In this document: positions 52,970 through 62,553 of the stretch, in pieces
How positions within the stretch are numbered: the first letter of the stretch is position 1
Layout of the letters: every line of letters begins with the position of its first letter
Assembly (NCBI RefSeq): GCF_009858245.1
Contig: NZ_VMSB01000001.1
Location: 1,364,001 to 1,428,000, forward strand
Source: Ornithinibacter aureus
Lineage (GTDB): Bacteria > Actinomycetota > Actinomycetes > Actinomycetales > Dermatophilaceae
Direction of reading: 5' to 3'
Length of the DNA: 64,000 nt
The notes under the pieces: generated by a model
Told to the model about the DNA's origin: nothing
Seen by the model: only the letters and a program-made list of their open reading frames with translations
Databases searched by the model: none
Position numbers and translations under genes: made by a program

Positions 52970-53923
52970 TCAGCGCAGGGGGAGCTCCGGTGAGTCGAGC
53001 GGCCCGCCGAACCAGTGCTCGATGATCCGCCGCGAGATCGACAACCGCCCCGAGATGACGACCGAGCCGTCCGCGAGCGCCGCCACGAGGTCGTCGCGGG
53101 TGAACCATCGCGCGGCCTCGATCTCCTCCGCCTGCAGGTGCAGGTCGGTGTCGAGAGCGCGCGCGGTGAACCCGAGCATCAGTGACGACGGGAACGGCCA
53201 GGGCTGGTCGCCGAGGTAGGTGACGTCGGTGACGGCCACCCCGACCTCCTCGAGGACCTCACGGGCCACGGCCGCCGCGAGGCTCTCACCCGGCTCGACG
53301 AACCCAGCCAGCACCGACATCCCGTTGCCCCGAAACCCCCGGCCCCGCGCGAGCAGCAACCGGTCGTCGGCATCCACGACCGCCATGATGACCGCCATGT
53401 CGGTGCGCGGGTAGTGATCGCTGGAGTCCGCCGGGCACCGCCGGATCCACCCGGCCAGCACCGGTTCGGTCGGCGTGCCGCAGCGCGGGCAGTGGGTGTG
53501 GGTGCGGTGCCAGTTCGCGAGCGCCAGCGTGGTCACGAGCGCGTGCGCGTCGAGGTCGGCCAGGGTGGCACCGACCTGGCGCAGCGTGCGCCACGCCTCG
53601 TCGCCCTCGATGGATGCCGTGAGGTCGTCGGCGACGACGCCGACGTACGAGACTCCCCCGGCATCCCCGAGGTAGAGGCCCAGCCGGTCGAGGTCGTGCG
53701 GGGTCGGCGCGTCGAACACCACCCGGGTCACCTCGTCGGTGCCGTCAGCGGCGCGGCCACCGGCGATGACGGCGGCCCGGTCACCGACCAGTCGCAGCAC
53801 GCGGGTGTCGCCGTCGGCCAACAGCCGGGTCAGCAGGGACGGGTCAGCCCGCAGGTCGCCGCGACGGTCGAGGACGGACCGGCTGAGGGCGAGGTCGGGC
53901 AGGATCGCGGCACGGTCGGGCAC
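52970..53923 (-). CDS. nudC: NAD(+) diphosphatase
   Basis: 317 residues from GTG 53923, fixed by TAGGCT seven bases upstream; an ATG at 53953 lies upstream of that promoter. The zinc-ribbon region is THCPRCGTPTEPVLAGWIRR plus CPADSSDHYPRTD, where only three of the four usual cysteines remain. The Nudix box is GFVEPGESLAAAVAREVLEE with VGV. It hydrolyses NADH/NAD+ to NMN and AMP, and relatives remove NAD caps from RNA. It is the counterpart of Rv3199c. Confidence 0.92.
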   Translation of the reverse strand: MPDRAAILPDLALSRSVLDRRGDLRADPSLLTRLLADGDTRVLRLVGDRAAVIAGGRAADGTDEVTRVVFDAPTPHDLDRLGLYLGDAGGVSYVGVVADDLTASIEGDEAWRTLRQVGATLADLDAHALVTTLALANWHRTHTHCPRCGTPTEPVLAGWIRRCPADSSDHYPRTDMAVIMAVVDADDRLLLARGRGFRGNGMSVLAGFVEPGESLAAAVAREVLEEVGVAVTDVTYLGDQPWPFPSSLMLGFTARALDTDLHLQAEEIEAARWFTRDDLVAALADGSVVISGRLSISRRIIEHWFGGPLDSPELPLR

Positions 53924-53930
53924 GCGTCCC

Positions 53931-53936
53931 AGCCTA
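53931..53936 (-). promoter_or_regulatory. -10 box of a leaderless promoter for nudC
   Basis: TAGGCT on the minus strand, 7 nt before the GTG at 53923; decides the start. Confidence 0.6.
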
Positions 53937-53952
53937 TGGGGGGTCGAGCGCA

Positions 53953-53958
53953 TACCGT
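53953..53958 (+). promoter_or_regulatory. -10 box of a leaderless promoter for the phosphotransferase gene
   Basis: TACCGT 6 nt before the GTG at 53965. It lies back-to-back with the nudC box 17 bp away. Confidence 0.5.
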
Positions 53959-53964
53959 GGGGCC

Positions 53965-55275
53965 GTGGACCGCAGCCCCGCCTATCTCGCCGCTCTCGCC
54001 AGCGCCGCGGTCTCCGGGCTCGACCCGGTGAGCGTGGAGGCCCTGTCGAGCACTCCGGACCAGTCCTTCGACGTCGCGTTCATCCAGGACACCGAGCACC
54101 GCAGATGGGTCGTGCGGGTACCCCGCAGCGACGTCGCGGGTGCCGAGATGGACCGCACCATCGCCCTGCTGGCCCTGCTCGGCCGACGGCTGCCGTTCGC
54201 GGTTCCTGCTCCGAAGGGCTTCGTCGCCCTCGCCGAGGGCGGGCGGGCCGCCGTATACCCGTACCTGCCCGGGCACAACCTCGACTTCGCCGAGTTGCCG
54301 GCCGGCCCCGGCCTGGCCGCTGAGCTGGGCCGGGCCATCGCCGCCCTGCACAACACCGACCCGGCCATCTACGACGAGGCGGGCCTGCCGTCGTACGACG
54401 CCGACGCCTACCGCAGCCGCCGTCTCGCCGAGCTCGACCGGGCCGCCGAGACCGGGCGCGTGCCGACGACGCTGTTGACCCGGTGGGAGAAGGCCCTCGA
54501 GGACGTCACCCTCTGGCGGTTCGCGCCGACCGCGACGCACGGGGACCTCACCGGCGACCAGGTGCTGGCCGTGTTCACCGACGACTCCGACGCGTCGACG
54601 GGCACCATCCGAGCCCTGACCGGCTGGGAGGACGCCAAGGTCGCCGACCCTGCCGACGACTTCGCCCCCCTCGTCGCGGACGCGAGCCCCGAGGCCGTCG
54701 AGACCGTGCTCGAGGCCTACGCCCACGCCCGGGTGGAACGCCCCGACACCAACCTCATCGTGCGCGCCCGCCTCGTCGCCGAACTCGGCCTGCTCGGCAC
54801 CCTCATGACCGCCCTGTCCCGCAAGGACGCCGGTGCCGTCGAGGTGCTGACGACCCAGCTTCGTCGCCTCGACGACGCCGTCCACGCCGGCGAGGAACCC
54901 GACGACTACCGCCGGACCTCCTTGGCGCCGATCGGCATCCGGACGCGCCCGACCCCACCGCCGGCACTCGTCGTCGACGATGACGACGAGGAACTGCCCG
55001 GGCTCGTGGAGACGGACCGTGACGACCCGGTCGCCGTTCCCGTCGCCGTTTCCGTTGCCGAGGGCGACGACGTCCCGGCGTGGCTCGAGCTGGACCCCGC
55101 CGAGGACCACGCGCCGGCCGACGACGCGCCGACCGAGGATGCCGCTTCGGCCGAGACCGACGACGAGCCCGACGCCGATCCCGCCTCCGAAGAGCCCAGC
55201 CCTGACGAGCCCCGCTCGGACGAGACCAGCTCAGACGAGGTCAGCCCGGACGGGCAGCGCTCAGCACCGCAGTGA
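53965..55275 (+). CDS. aminoglycoside/macrolide phosphotransferase-family kinase with acidic C-terminal tail
   Basis: 436 residues. The kinase-like domain has WVVRVPRSDVAGAEMDRTIA (N-lobe Lys replaced by Arg), VYPYLPGHNLDFAELP, the catalytic loop THGDLTGDQVLAVF (HGDLTGDQ, about 192-199) and LTGWEDAKVADPADDF, which stands where DxD would be. It resembles macrolide 2'-phosphotransferase-like proteins of actinobacteria. About the last 110 residues are low-complexity and acidic (DDDDEELPG, EEPSPDEPRSDETSSDEVSP). Native substrate unknown. The end overlaps adnB by 35 bp. Confidence 0.78.
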   Translation: MDRSPAYLAALASAAVSGLDPVSVEALSSTPDQSFDVAFIQDTEHRRWVVRVPRSDVAGAEMDRTIALLALLGRRLPFAVPAPKGFVALAEGGRAAVYPYLPGHNLDFAELPAGPGLAAELGRAIAALHNTDPAIYDEAGLPSYDADAYRSRRLAELDRAAETGRVPTTLLTRWEKALEDVTLWRFAPTATHGDLTGDQVLAVFTDDSDASTGTIRALTGWEDAKVADPADDFAPLVADASPEAVETVLEAYAHARVERPDTNLIVRARLVAELGLLGTLMTALSRKDAGAVEVLTTQLRRLDDAVHAGEEPDDYRRTSLAPIGIRTRPTPPPALVVDDDDEELPGLVETDRDDPVAVPVAVSVAEGDDVPAWLELDPAEDHAPADDAPTEDAASAETDDEPDADPASEEPSPDEPRSDETSSDEVSPDGQRSAPQ

Positions 55276-58200
55276 TCTCGTCGACCCCCGGCAGGTCCGG
55301 CCAGGTCGTCTCACCGGTCGCGGCGTGGAAGAACGCGCCGCGCACCCGCTCGATCGGCACCCCGCGCACTCGCGCCCACGCGATGCGGTAGGCCGCGAGC
55401 TGAAGCGTTCGCGCTGACGCCCGGGCTCCGCTCGGCGCCGCCCCGGTCTTCCAGTCGACGACGACCCACGAGGGCTGTCCGTCGTCGCCGACATCCTCGA
55501 AGACGGCGTCGATGCGGCCGCGCACGGCGATGCCGTCGAGCACGGTCTCGACGCTCGTCTCGACCTCGACCGGGGTGCGATCAGCCCACTCGCTCGCGCT
55601 GAAGCTGGCCCGCAGCGCGGCGAGGTCGTCGTCGACGGCTCCGTCGTCGGCCGACCCCGGCAGCTCGTCGATGTCGACGAACGCTGCCCGGGCGTAGTGC
55701 TCCTCGACCCAGGCGTGGAAGGTCGTCCCACGGCGCGCCGACAGGGCCGGCGGGGTCGGCATGGGGCGCCGCAGGTCGAGGGTGAAGCGAGTGGCGTCCT
55801 CGGCGAGCGCGACGAGGGCCGAGGTTGACAGGTGCGCGGGCAGGACGACGTCCACGTCAGCGCCGCGACCGCGTGCAGCCCGCTCGGCGAGCAGGATGCT
55901 CACCTCGTCGTCCCACGGCGAGGAGGGCACGGCCACCCGGGAACCGTCCGGTTCCTGCGAGAGGGTGGCCACGGCATCCGCGATGGCTCGTGCGGGCTCG
56001 AGCAGTGCCTGCCTGCGGGCCACGTGGTCCTGCGTCGGCCAGGCGACGTTCACCTGCTCGGCCGTTCGCGGGTTCTGCGGCTTGGGATCAACCGGCGGCA
56101 GGTCGACCCACGGGCCGGACGCCGGCGCGAGCCCCTGTTCACGCACCTCGAGCAGGAAGCGGGACGTCAGCCGCGGGGTGCCGGCCGTGCCCCATACGTG
56201 GCTGGTCAGCAGCAGGTCGTGACGCGCACGGGTAAAGGCGACGTACGCCAGCCGCCGTTCCTCGAGGATGCCGTGGGCCGCCACCGCGCCCCTGAAGCGG
56301 TGGTACTCACCGGAGGCACCGGCGATGGAGTCCCAGGTGTGCGGGCCGCGCCAGGAGAAGCAGGGCAGGCCGTCGGCGTCACCGCGCAGGTCGTAGGGAA
56401 GGGTCGCGAGGCCCGCCAGCCAGCCCTTGTCCGTGGGGGTCGAGTGGTTCCACGAGCCGTCCTTGACGGTCGTCGAGGTGCCGGAGTGGGCCGGGAACGA
56501 CGACTCCACGAGCCCCGGGACGGCCACGACGTCCCACTCCAGCCCCTTGGCCGCATGCACGGTCATCACCTGCACGGCATCGGGGCGTGCCTCGACCCAG
56601 CCCAGGTCGAGGCCGCGCTCCTCGTCGACGGCCGCGTCGAGCCACGTGAGGAACCCGCCGAGGGTCGAGCGGTCCGCGCTGGCGGCGAAGGTCGCCGCGA
56701 CGTCGGCAAAGGCGTCGAGGTGGGCACGGGCGGCGCCCGGGCTCCAGGTGGTGCGGGCCAGCACCTCGATGTCGAGACCGAGAGCCACCTCCGCCTCGGC
56801 GGCCAGCTCGGCCAGGCCCAGGCCGGTGAGGGCGCGCAGGTGCCGCACGGTGGCGCCGAGGCCCTCGAGTCGGGTGAGGGCCGTGGGCGACAGCGACTGA
56901 CCCTCCGGCCCGACCCAGGTGGCGGGGGGCAGGTCATCGAGTGCCTCGACGATGCTGGCCTGCTCGCTGGCGTCGCGCGCGAGGTCGGTGCGCCGCCGGT
57001 CCCGGCCGGTGCGCTGCCGCTCTCGGGCCCAGGCACCGAGACCGTCGAGGTCGGCCGCACCGAGGCGGCACGACGGCCCCGTCAGCAGGCGCATCAACCG
57101 GTCACCACGACTCGGGTCCTGCACGACCCAGAGCAGGGCGACGAGGTCAGCGACCTCCGGCGTGTGCAGCAACCCACCGAGACCCACGACCTCGTAGGGG
57201 ATGTCGCGCTCCTCCAACGCCTCGATGACCGGGTCGAACTGGGAGCGTTTGCGGCACAGCACGGCCGCTGTCGTGCGCCCCGGCCGACGGAGCCGGGCCC
57301 GCACCCAGTCGGCGACGTGCGCGGCCTCGCCCTCCAGCGTCGACAACCGGGCCGTCGCGACGTGCCCGGGGCCGGCCTCCGCGCGGGCTCCGAGCCGGCG
57401 TACCGGCACCGACGTCGCCCGCGTCAGCGGCTGCGCGACGTGGTTCGCGACGTCGAGCACCGCCTGGTCGTTGCGCCAGCTCGTCGACAGCGGGAGCACC
57501 TGCGTCGAGCCGGCATCGTCGACGAAGTCGACCCGGAAGCGGTGCAGCGTCGTCGAGCTCGCGCCACGCCAGCCGTAGATCGACTGGTGGGGGTCGCCGA
57601 CGGCGGTGACCGGCACCGCCGCGCCGGGAGCGACGAACAGCGACCGCAGCAGCTGGAGCTGGGCCTCGGAGGTGTCCTGGAACTCATCGAGCAGCACTGC
57701 GCGGAACCGGGACCGCTCGCCGGCCCCGACCTGCGGCACCGTCATCGCGACGCGCGCGGCGAGCTGCACCTGGTCGGCAAAGTCCATGCTGTCGCGCGCG
57801 CGCTTGAGGGCCTGGAAGTGCGTGATCAGCGGCAGGATCGCGCGCCGCTCGCGCAGCACGGCGATGGTGTCCTTGACCTCCTTGGGGAAGGCCTTCTTCG
57901 TCGAGGCCTCACCCCGTGGGATGGCCTCGAGGGCGGCGACCACCTCGTCGAGGTGCGCGGCCACGGCATCCACGTCGACGAGGTGCTCAGCCATCTCACC
58001 GGCGAGGTCGACCACCGCGGTCGTCACGGTCGACTCCGCCTTCTCGACCCCGTCCATGGGCCCGTCGTAGGCGACGACCGCCTCGTGGGCCACCTGCCAG
58101 GCGGCGGCCTCGCTGAGCAGACGGCTCTCGGCCTCCACCCCGAGGCGGACGCCGTGCTCGCGCACGATCCGGCCCGCATAGGCGTGATAGGTCGACACCG

Positions 58201-58537
58201 TCGGGGCGTCGTCGAGCACGGCGGCGCCGTCCTCCTCCTGCGGCACCCAGATGCCGGCCTCGCGCAGGGTGGTCAGGCGCGCGGAGAGCCGCTCCGACAG
58301 CTCGCCGGCGGCCTTGCGGGTGAAGGTCAACCCCAGCACCTCATCGGGGCGCACGAGGTTGTTGGCGACCAGCCACACCACCCGTGCCGCCATCGTCTCG
58401 GTCTTGCCCGAGCCCGCTCCGGCGACGACGAGCAGGGGGCGCAACGGGGCCTCGATGACGGCGGTCTGCTCCGGCGTCGGGGTGTGCTGACCCAGCGCGT
58501 GCGCGAGCGCGACGGCACTCCACCGCGGCGCCGTCAC
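55241..58537 (-). CDS. adnB: UvrD-like helicase/RecB-type nuclease, AdnB subunit
   Basis: 1098 residues from GTG 58537, overlapping adnA by GTGA. Motor motifs: VVAGAGSGKTETMAARVVWL (Walker A), LLDEFQDTSEAQ (II), VGDPHQSIYGWRGASSTT (III), VHAAKGLEWDVVAVPG (V) and YVAFTRARHDLLL (VI), all intact, so this is the working motor. The C-terminal RecB-family nuclease has FHAWVEEHYARAAF, VRGRIDAVFEDVG and VVVDWKTGAAPSG (Asp, Lys). With AdnA it resects double-strand breaks. Counterpart of Rv3201c. Confidence 0.93.
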   Translation of the reverse strand: MTAPRWSAVALAHALGQHTPTPEQTAVIEAPLRPLLVVAGAGSGKTETMAARVVWLVANNLVRPDEVLGLTFTRKAAGELSERLSARLTTLREAGIWVPQEEDGAAVLDDAPTVSTYHAYAGRIVREHGVRLGVEAESRLLSEAAAWQVAHEAVVAYDGPMDGVEKAESTVTTAVVDLAGEMAEHLVDVDAVAAHLDEVVAALEAIPRGEASTKKAFPKEVKDTIAVLRERRAILPLITHFQALKRARDSMDFADQVQLAARVAMTVPQVGAGERSRFRAVLLDEFQDTSEAQLQLLRSLFVAPGAAVPVTAVGDPHQSIYGWRGASSTTLHRFRVDFVDDAGSTQVLPLSTSWRNDQAVLDVANHVAQPLTRATSVPVRRLGARAEAGPGHVATARLSTLEGEAAHVADWVRARLRRPGRTTAAVLCRKRSQFDPVIEALEERDIPYEVVGLGGLLHTPEVADLVALLWVVQDPSRGDRLMRLLTGPSCRLGAADLDGLGAWARERQRTGRDRRRTDLARDASEQASIVEALDDLPPATWVGPEGQSLSPTALTRLEGLGATVRHLRALTGLGLAELAAEAEVALGLDIEVLARTTWSPGAARAHLDAFADVAATFAASADRSTLGGFLTWLDAAVDEERGLDLGWVEARPDAVQVMTVHAAKGLEWDVVAVPGLVESSFPAHSGTSTTVKDGSWNHSTPTDKGWLAGLATLPYDLRGDADGLPCFSWRGPHTWDSIAGASGEYHRFRGAVAAHGILEERRLAYVAFTRARHDLLLTSHVWGTAGTPRLTSRFLLEVREQGLAPASGPWVDLPPVDPKPQNPRTAEQVNVAWPTQDHVARRQALLEPARAIADAVATLSQEPDGSRVAVPSSPWDDEVSILLAERAARGRGADVDVVLPAHLSTSALVALAEDATRFTLDLRRPMPTPPALSARRGTTFHAWVEEHYARAAFVDIDELPGSADDGAVDDDLAALRASFSASEWADRTPVEVETSVETVLDGIAVRGRIDAVFEDVGDDGQPSWVVVDWKTGAAPSGARASARTLQLAAYRIAWARVRGVPIERVRGAFFHAATGETTWPDLPGVDEITAVLSAARPG

Positions 58538-61500
58538 AGCCGCCTCCCCTCGGCCAGGGCCGGGCAGGAGTCCTTGACCTGGCAGGTGCCGCACTGCTTC
58601 GTCCCGGGGGTGGCGGAGAAGACGGCGCCGGACATCTCGTGCGCCACCTGCTCGACGAGGTCGTGGGCCCACTGCGGGTCGTCGTCGGCGTCGAGCGGCT
58701 GCTGGACCTGCACGGTGGTGGTGAGATTCGCGGCCTTGCCCAGGTGGAGCAGCGCTGCCCCGCCCGGCTCTGTGCCGACCTCGGGCAGGGCCCCGTGCTG
58801 CACCGCGAGCTGGTAGGCACCGAGCTGACCGTGCCGGGACACCTCGGCGACCGTCGGCTTGCTGGCCCCGGTCTTGAGGTCGACGATGCGCACCTGACCG
58901 GTGGGCGACACCTCGACACGGTCGACCCGACCGGTGATGCGGGCCCGTCCGATCACTGCCTCGATGCGGGCCTCGGAGGCCGCCCGGCGCCAACCGACGG
59001 CATCCGATTCGGTGATGTAGCGCGCCAGCCGGTCGGTCATCGCGGTCGCCTGGGCCAGGCTGCGACGGCTGAGCCAGCCCGGGGCGAGCCCGAGCCGACC
59101 CCACCGCGCCTCGACCTGCGCCGCGTAGGTCGCCGCGTCGGTGTCGCCGAGCTCGTGGGCGACGTCGTGCACGAGCGTGCCGATGTCCTGCGCGCCCATC
59201 GAGGGCCCGTCGCCGCCCGCGGCCCGCAGCACCCATTGCAGTCGACACCGGATGAACGGGTCGATGGCCGAGGGTGAGATCACGACCGGCGCATCCGGGG
59301 CACGGCGCGGGCGGGTGTCGCTGACGTCGCGCAGCGCCCACCACTGCGCGGGGTCGGCACCGGGCACGTGGTGGCTGGCGAGTCGAGCCAGGGTCGTGAC
59401 CGCGGCGCCTCGGCGGGCCGGGTCCTCCCCGGCGACCTCACGGCGCAGTTCACCGACCAGGCCCGCGAGGGTCAGCGGGCGCGGGACGTCGGTGAAGGTG
59501 CGCGGGTGGGGCAGCGGGTCGATGACGTCGAGGAAGGGTGAGGGCTGCTCGTCCTCCCCGCGCACGGCGGTGACGACGAGGTGCGTACGGGCCCGGGTGA
59601 CGGCGACGTGAAAGAGCCGGGTCTCGTCGTGACGCACCTGCGCCCGCGCCGCCCGGGGGTCATCCCCTCGGCCGGCGAGCAGGTCGACGAGGTCGGTCGA
59701 GCCGAGCAACGAGCCGCGCAACCGCAGGTCGGGCCATACCCCCTCCTGGACCCCGGCCACGACGACGAGGTCCCACTCGCGACCGGCGGATGCCGCGGGC
59801 GTGAGCAGGGCGACCGACTCACCTGCGGGGGCCCTCGCGACGAGGCTGTCGCCGGCGACGTCCTGACCGAGCACGTGATCGAGGAAGTCAGCCGGGGAGG
59901 CACCGGGGAGTCGGTCGACGAAGCGGGCGGCGGCATCGAAGAGCCCGAGCACGGCGTCGAGGTCACGATCGGCGCGCCCACCCGCCGAGCCACCCGCGAG
60001 GGCGGCATCGCGCCACGGCTGGGCCAGCCCGCTCGCCGACCACATCCGCCACAGCACGACCTCGACCCCGTCCCCGTCGCGCAGGGCCTCGACCGCGGCG
60101 GCCAGCACCCGGTGCACTCGGCGGGCGGGCTGACCCTCGGGGCCGACGTGGTCGAGGGCCCCCGGCGCGAGCACGGCCTCGGCGAGCAGGACGTCGCTCG
60201 GTCGGCCACCGCCGCTGTCGAGCTCGAGGCGCCGCAGCGAGCGGCGCAGCCGCCGCAGCGACACGGCATCCGCCCCACCGACCGGGGAGGTGAGGGTGTC
60301 GACGACCTGCGCGGGGTCGAGGTGCTCGCCACCGGCGATCACCTCGAGCGCCCAGGTCAGCAGGGTGAGGAAGGGCCGCACGGCGGCCTCGTCGGCCACG
60401 GGGAGGTCAGCGGTGGTCGTGTCGACCGGCACGCCGGAACTGCGCAGCACGCGGCGCAGGGTGGCCGTGCGGGACCCGCCGCGCACGATGACGGCCATGC
60501 GTGACCACGGCACGCCGTCGATGAGGTGCGCGGTGCGCAGGCGACCCGCGACGTACCCGGCCTCCTGGGATGCCGTGCGCACGAGGTGCGCCTCGACGCG
60601 TCCGTCGCGTGGGGCGGGGTCAACGGCCCGATGGGCCGCCCCGCCGACGACGCCGACGTGCCCGACGACCCGGGAGGCCGCGGCGCGAAGCGGTGCTCCT
60701 GAACGGTGGCAGGTGCCGAGGGTGAGCGTGTCCGCCTGCGGCCAGGCGGTGAGGAACAGGCGCGGGTCTGCTCCGCGGAAGGTCTCGGTGGCGGCGTCCG
60801 GGTCGCCGATGAGCACCAGCCGGGCGGCGCTGGCGGCGATCGTCTCCTGAACCAGCCGCAGCCCCGGCGGGGTCAGCTCATGGGCGTCGTCGACGACGAC
60901 GAGGCGCAGGTTCGGGGGCAAGGAGGTGGGGTCGTCCACGACGAGGTCGGCGGCGGCGCCGAGGATCCACGCCGGGTCGAAGGCCCCGGCCGCGGACAAC
61001 GCGGTCACCTCGTCGTACTCGCGCAGGACGTGGGCCGCGGCCACCCACTCGCCGCGACCGTGCTCGTGTCCGAGGGCCGCGAGCGCCTCGGGCTCGAGGC
61101 CGAGCTCGACGGCACGCATGAGCAGGTCACGCAGCTCGCGGCGGAAGGTACGGGTCGGCAGGGCGAGGTGGAGCTCGGCGGGCCACTGCGGCGCCGGTGC
61201 CGTGCCGTCGGCATGGCCGGCGAGCAGCTCGCCGAGGATCACGTCCTGCTCGGGGCCGCTCAGCAGTCGCGGGGTCGGGTCGCCGGCGAGCGCGGCCGCC
61301 TGCCGGAGCAGGCCGAACCCGTAGGACTGGTGCGAGCGCGCCAAGGGAGTGGTCGTGGTGCCGCCGAGGCGAGCCGTGACGGCATCCCGAAGGCGCGCTG
61401 CTGCACGTCGGGTCGGGGCGAGCAGCAGGCACTGGTCGGCGGTCAGCCCCTGCGCGACAGCCGCCGCGATGCGCTCGACGGCCACCGTGGACTTGCCGGT

Positions 61501-61617
61501 GCCGGGCGCCCCGAGCACCCGCACGACGGCAGCCCGGTGCTCGACCGCAGCCTGCTGGGCGCTGTCGAGCACGGTGGCAGCGGCCTCGGCGAGGTCGGGG
61601 CGGCGAAGGACGAGCAC
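58534..61617 (-). CDS. adnA: UvrD-like helicase/RecB-type nuclease, AdnA subunit
   Basis: 1027 residues from GTG 61617. Walker A VLGAPGTGKSTVAVERIAAA is present, but motif II reads VVVDDAHELTP and motif III IGDPDAATETFRGADPRL, degenerate as in the non-translocating AdnA. Motif VI is HVAVTRARTHLVV. The C-terminal nuclease has VDRVEVSPTGQVRIVDLKTG (Asp, Lys) and an iron-sulfur staple: Cys in FIRCRLQW plus CGTCQVKDSC near the end. Partner of AdnB in homologous recombination; counterpart of Rv3202c. A TGGAAT box six bases before the GTG may be a leaderless promoter. Confidence 0.92.
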   Translation of the reverse strand: MLVLRRPDLAEAAATVLDSAQQAAVEHRAAVVRVLGAPGTGKSTVAVERIAAAVAQGLTADQCLLLAPTRRAAARLRDAVTARLGGTTTTPLARSHQSYGFGLLRQAAALAGDPTPRLLSGPEQDVILGELLAGHADGTAPAPQWPAELHLALPTRTFRRELRDLLMRAVELGLEPEALAALGHEHGRGEWVAAAHVLREYDEVTALSAAGAFDPAWILGAAADLVVDDPTSLPPNLRLVVVDDAHELTPPGLRLVQETIAASAARLVLIGDPDAATETFRGADPRLFLTAWPQADTLTLGTCHRSGAPLRAAASRVVGHVGVVGGAAHRAVDPAPRDGRVEAHLVRTASQEAGYVAGRLRTAHLIDGVPWSRMAVIVRGGSRTATLRRVLRSSGVPVDTTTADLPVADEAAVRPFLTLLTWALEVIAGGEHLDPAQVVDTLTSPVGGADAVSLRRLRRSLRRLELDSGGGRPSDVLLAEAVLAPGALDHVGPEGQPARRVHRVLAAAVEALRDGDGVEVVLWRMWSASGLAQPWRDAALAGGSAGGRADRDLDAVLGLFDAAARFVDRLPGASPADFLDHVLGQDVAGDSLVARAPAGESVALLTPAASAGREWDLVVVAGVQEGVWPDLRLRGSLLGSTDLVDLLAGRGDDPRAARAQVRHDETRLFHVAVTRARTHLVVTAVRGEDEQPSPFLDVIDPLPHPRTFTDVPRPLTLAGLVGELRREVAGEDPARRGAAVTTLARLASHHVPGADPAQWWALRDVSDTRPRRAPDAPVVISPSAIDPFIRCRLQWVLRAAGGDGPSMGAQDIGTLVHDVAHELGDTDAATYAAQVEARWGRLGLAPGWLSRRSLAQATAMTDRLARYITESDAVGWRRAASEARIEAVIGRARITGRVDRVEVSPTGQVRIVDLKTGASKPTVAEVSRHGQLGAYQLAVQHGALPEVGTEPGGAALLHLGKAANLTTTVQVQQPLDADDDPQWAHDLVEQVAHEMSGAVFSATPGTKQCGTCQVKDSCPALAEGRRL

Positions 61618-61673
61618 CCCGGGATTCCACCACGCCCCGCCGACACCCGAGCCGCCGGCAGCCCTTCACCGGT

Positions 61674-61731
61674 CGAGTGAGCGCAACACGCCGTGCACGC
61701 CTCGGTCACCGCGGCATGTTGCGCTCACTCG
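61674..61731. terminator. long-loop hairpin between the RibD-like gene and adnA
   Basis: Perfect 15-bp stem (61674-61688 with 61717-61731) enclosing a 28-nt loop, about 40 bp past the dihydrofolate-reductase-like stop. It may be a terminator, or an intergenic repeat like the one at 25622. Confidence 0.65.
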
Positions 61732-61768
61732 TCTGGTCCGAACGACCAGCCCGCCAGTACCCGGCTCG

Positions 61769-62431
61769 TCAGCGGCGCCATAACAGGTGGTGGACCACGC
61801 CGCTCGGGCTGGGGACGACCTCGTGGTGGAAACGGTCGTCCAGCTCGTCAGGTGACTCCCACAGGCGCCCGCCCCGCCCGATCTCGACCGGGGCGACCGC
61901 GACATGCATCGTGTCGACGAGGTCGGCCTCGAGGAAGGCCCGCACCGTCTTCACCCCGCCGCCGAGGCGCACGTCCTTGCCGTCAGCCGCGACCTTCGCC
62001 TGCCGCAGGGCCTCATTCGGGTCGGCGTCGATGAAGTGAAACGTGGTGTCCGACAGTGTGATGCTCGGCCGCACGTGGTGGGTCAGCACGAACACCGGAG
62101 TGCGGAACGGCGGCTCTTCACCCCACCAGCCCTGCCACTGAAGGTCCTCCCACGGCCCCTGCTGCGGTCCGAACTTGCCGCGGCCCATGATCTCGGCGCC
62201 GATGTTGTTGTGGAAGTCCCGGGTGAAGTAGTCGTCGAGACCACGAGTCCCGCCGGGGTCGGTGCGGCCGGGCCAATGTGCCGTCGCCCCGGCCCACGAG
62301 GCCAGCTCGGCCGGGTCTGCGTGCCCGAAGGGTCGCTCGACGCTCTGGCCCTCACCGGTACCGAACCCGTCGGTGGAGAGCATGAAGTTCTGTACCCGCA
62401 GCACCTGCGGCCGCGGATCGCCCGTGGTCAT
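61769..62431 (-). CDS. dihydrofolate reductase/RibD C-terminal family protein
   Basis: 220 residues. VLRVQNFMLSTDGFGTGEGQ corresponds to the first strand with Asp; NIGAEIMGRGKFGPQQGPWE is the MGRxxF-like nucleotide-binding stretch; DVRLGGGVKTVRAFLEADLV is the GGxxTIxxF-like motif; and VAVAPVEIGRGGRLW follows. Such proteins are NADPH-dependent reductases of mostly unknown substrate, common in actinobacteria. It is isolated, with a hairpin after it. A GAGACT box seven bases before the ATG is a weak leaderless candidate. Confidence 0.87.
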   Translation of the reverse strand: MTTGDPRPQVLRVQNFMLSTDGFGTGEGQSVERPFGHADPAELASWAGATAHWPGRTDPGGTRGLDDYFTRDFHNNIGAEIMGRGKFGPQQGPWEDLQWQGWWGEEPPFRTPVFVLTHHVRPSITLSDTTFHFIDADPNEALRQAKVAADGKDVRLGGGVKTVRAFLEADLVDTMHVAVAPVEIGRGGRLWESPDELDDRFHHEVVPSPSGVVHHLLWRR

Positions 62432-62553
62432 GCGGGTCAGTCTCGCGCATCCGGGCCGAGGTTCACCCCGGAAGGTTCAGGTCGACACCAGTAAAGAAGT
62501 GGTGCGAAGGTGAAGGTTGCAGCCTCGGGCGAGAAAGTGCGGGGCCCTGCGGG

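Noticed and set aside
53965-55275. Acquired antibiotic-resistance gene on a mobile element
   Set aside because: Base composition matches the neighbours, no integrase or repeats flank it, and it sits within a conserved chromosomal block. It is more likely a native kinase-family gene.
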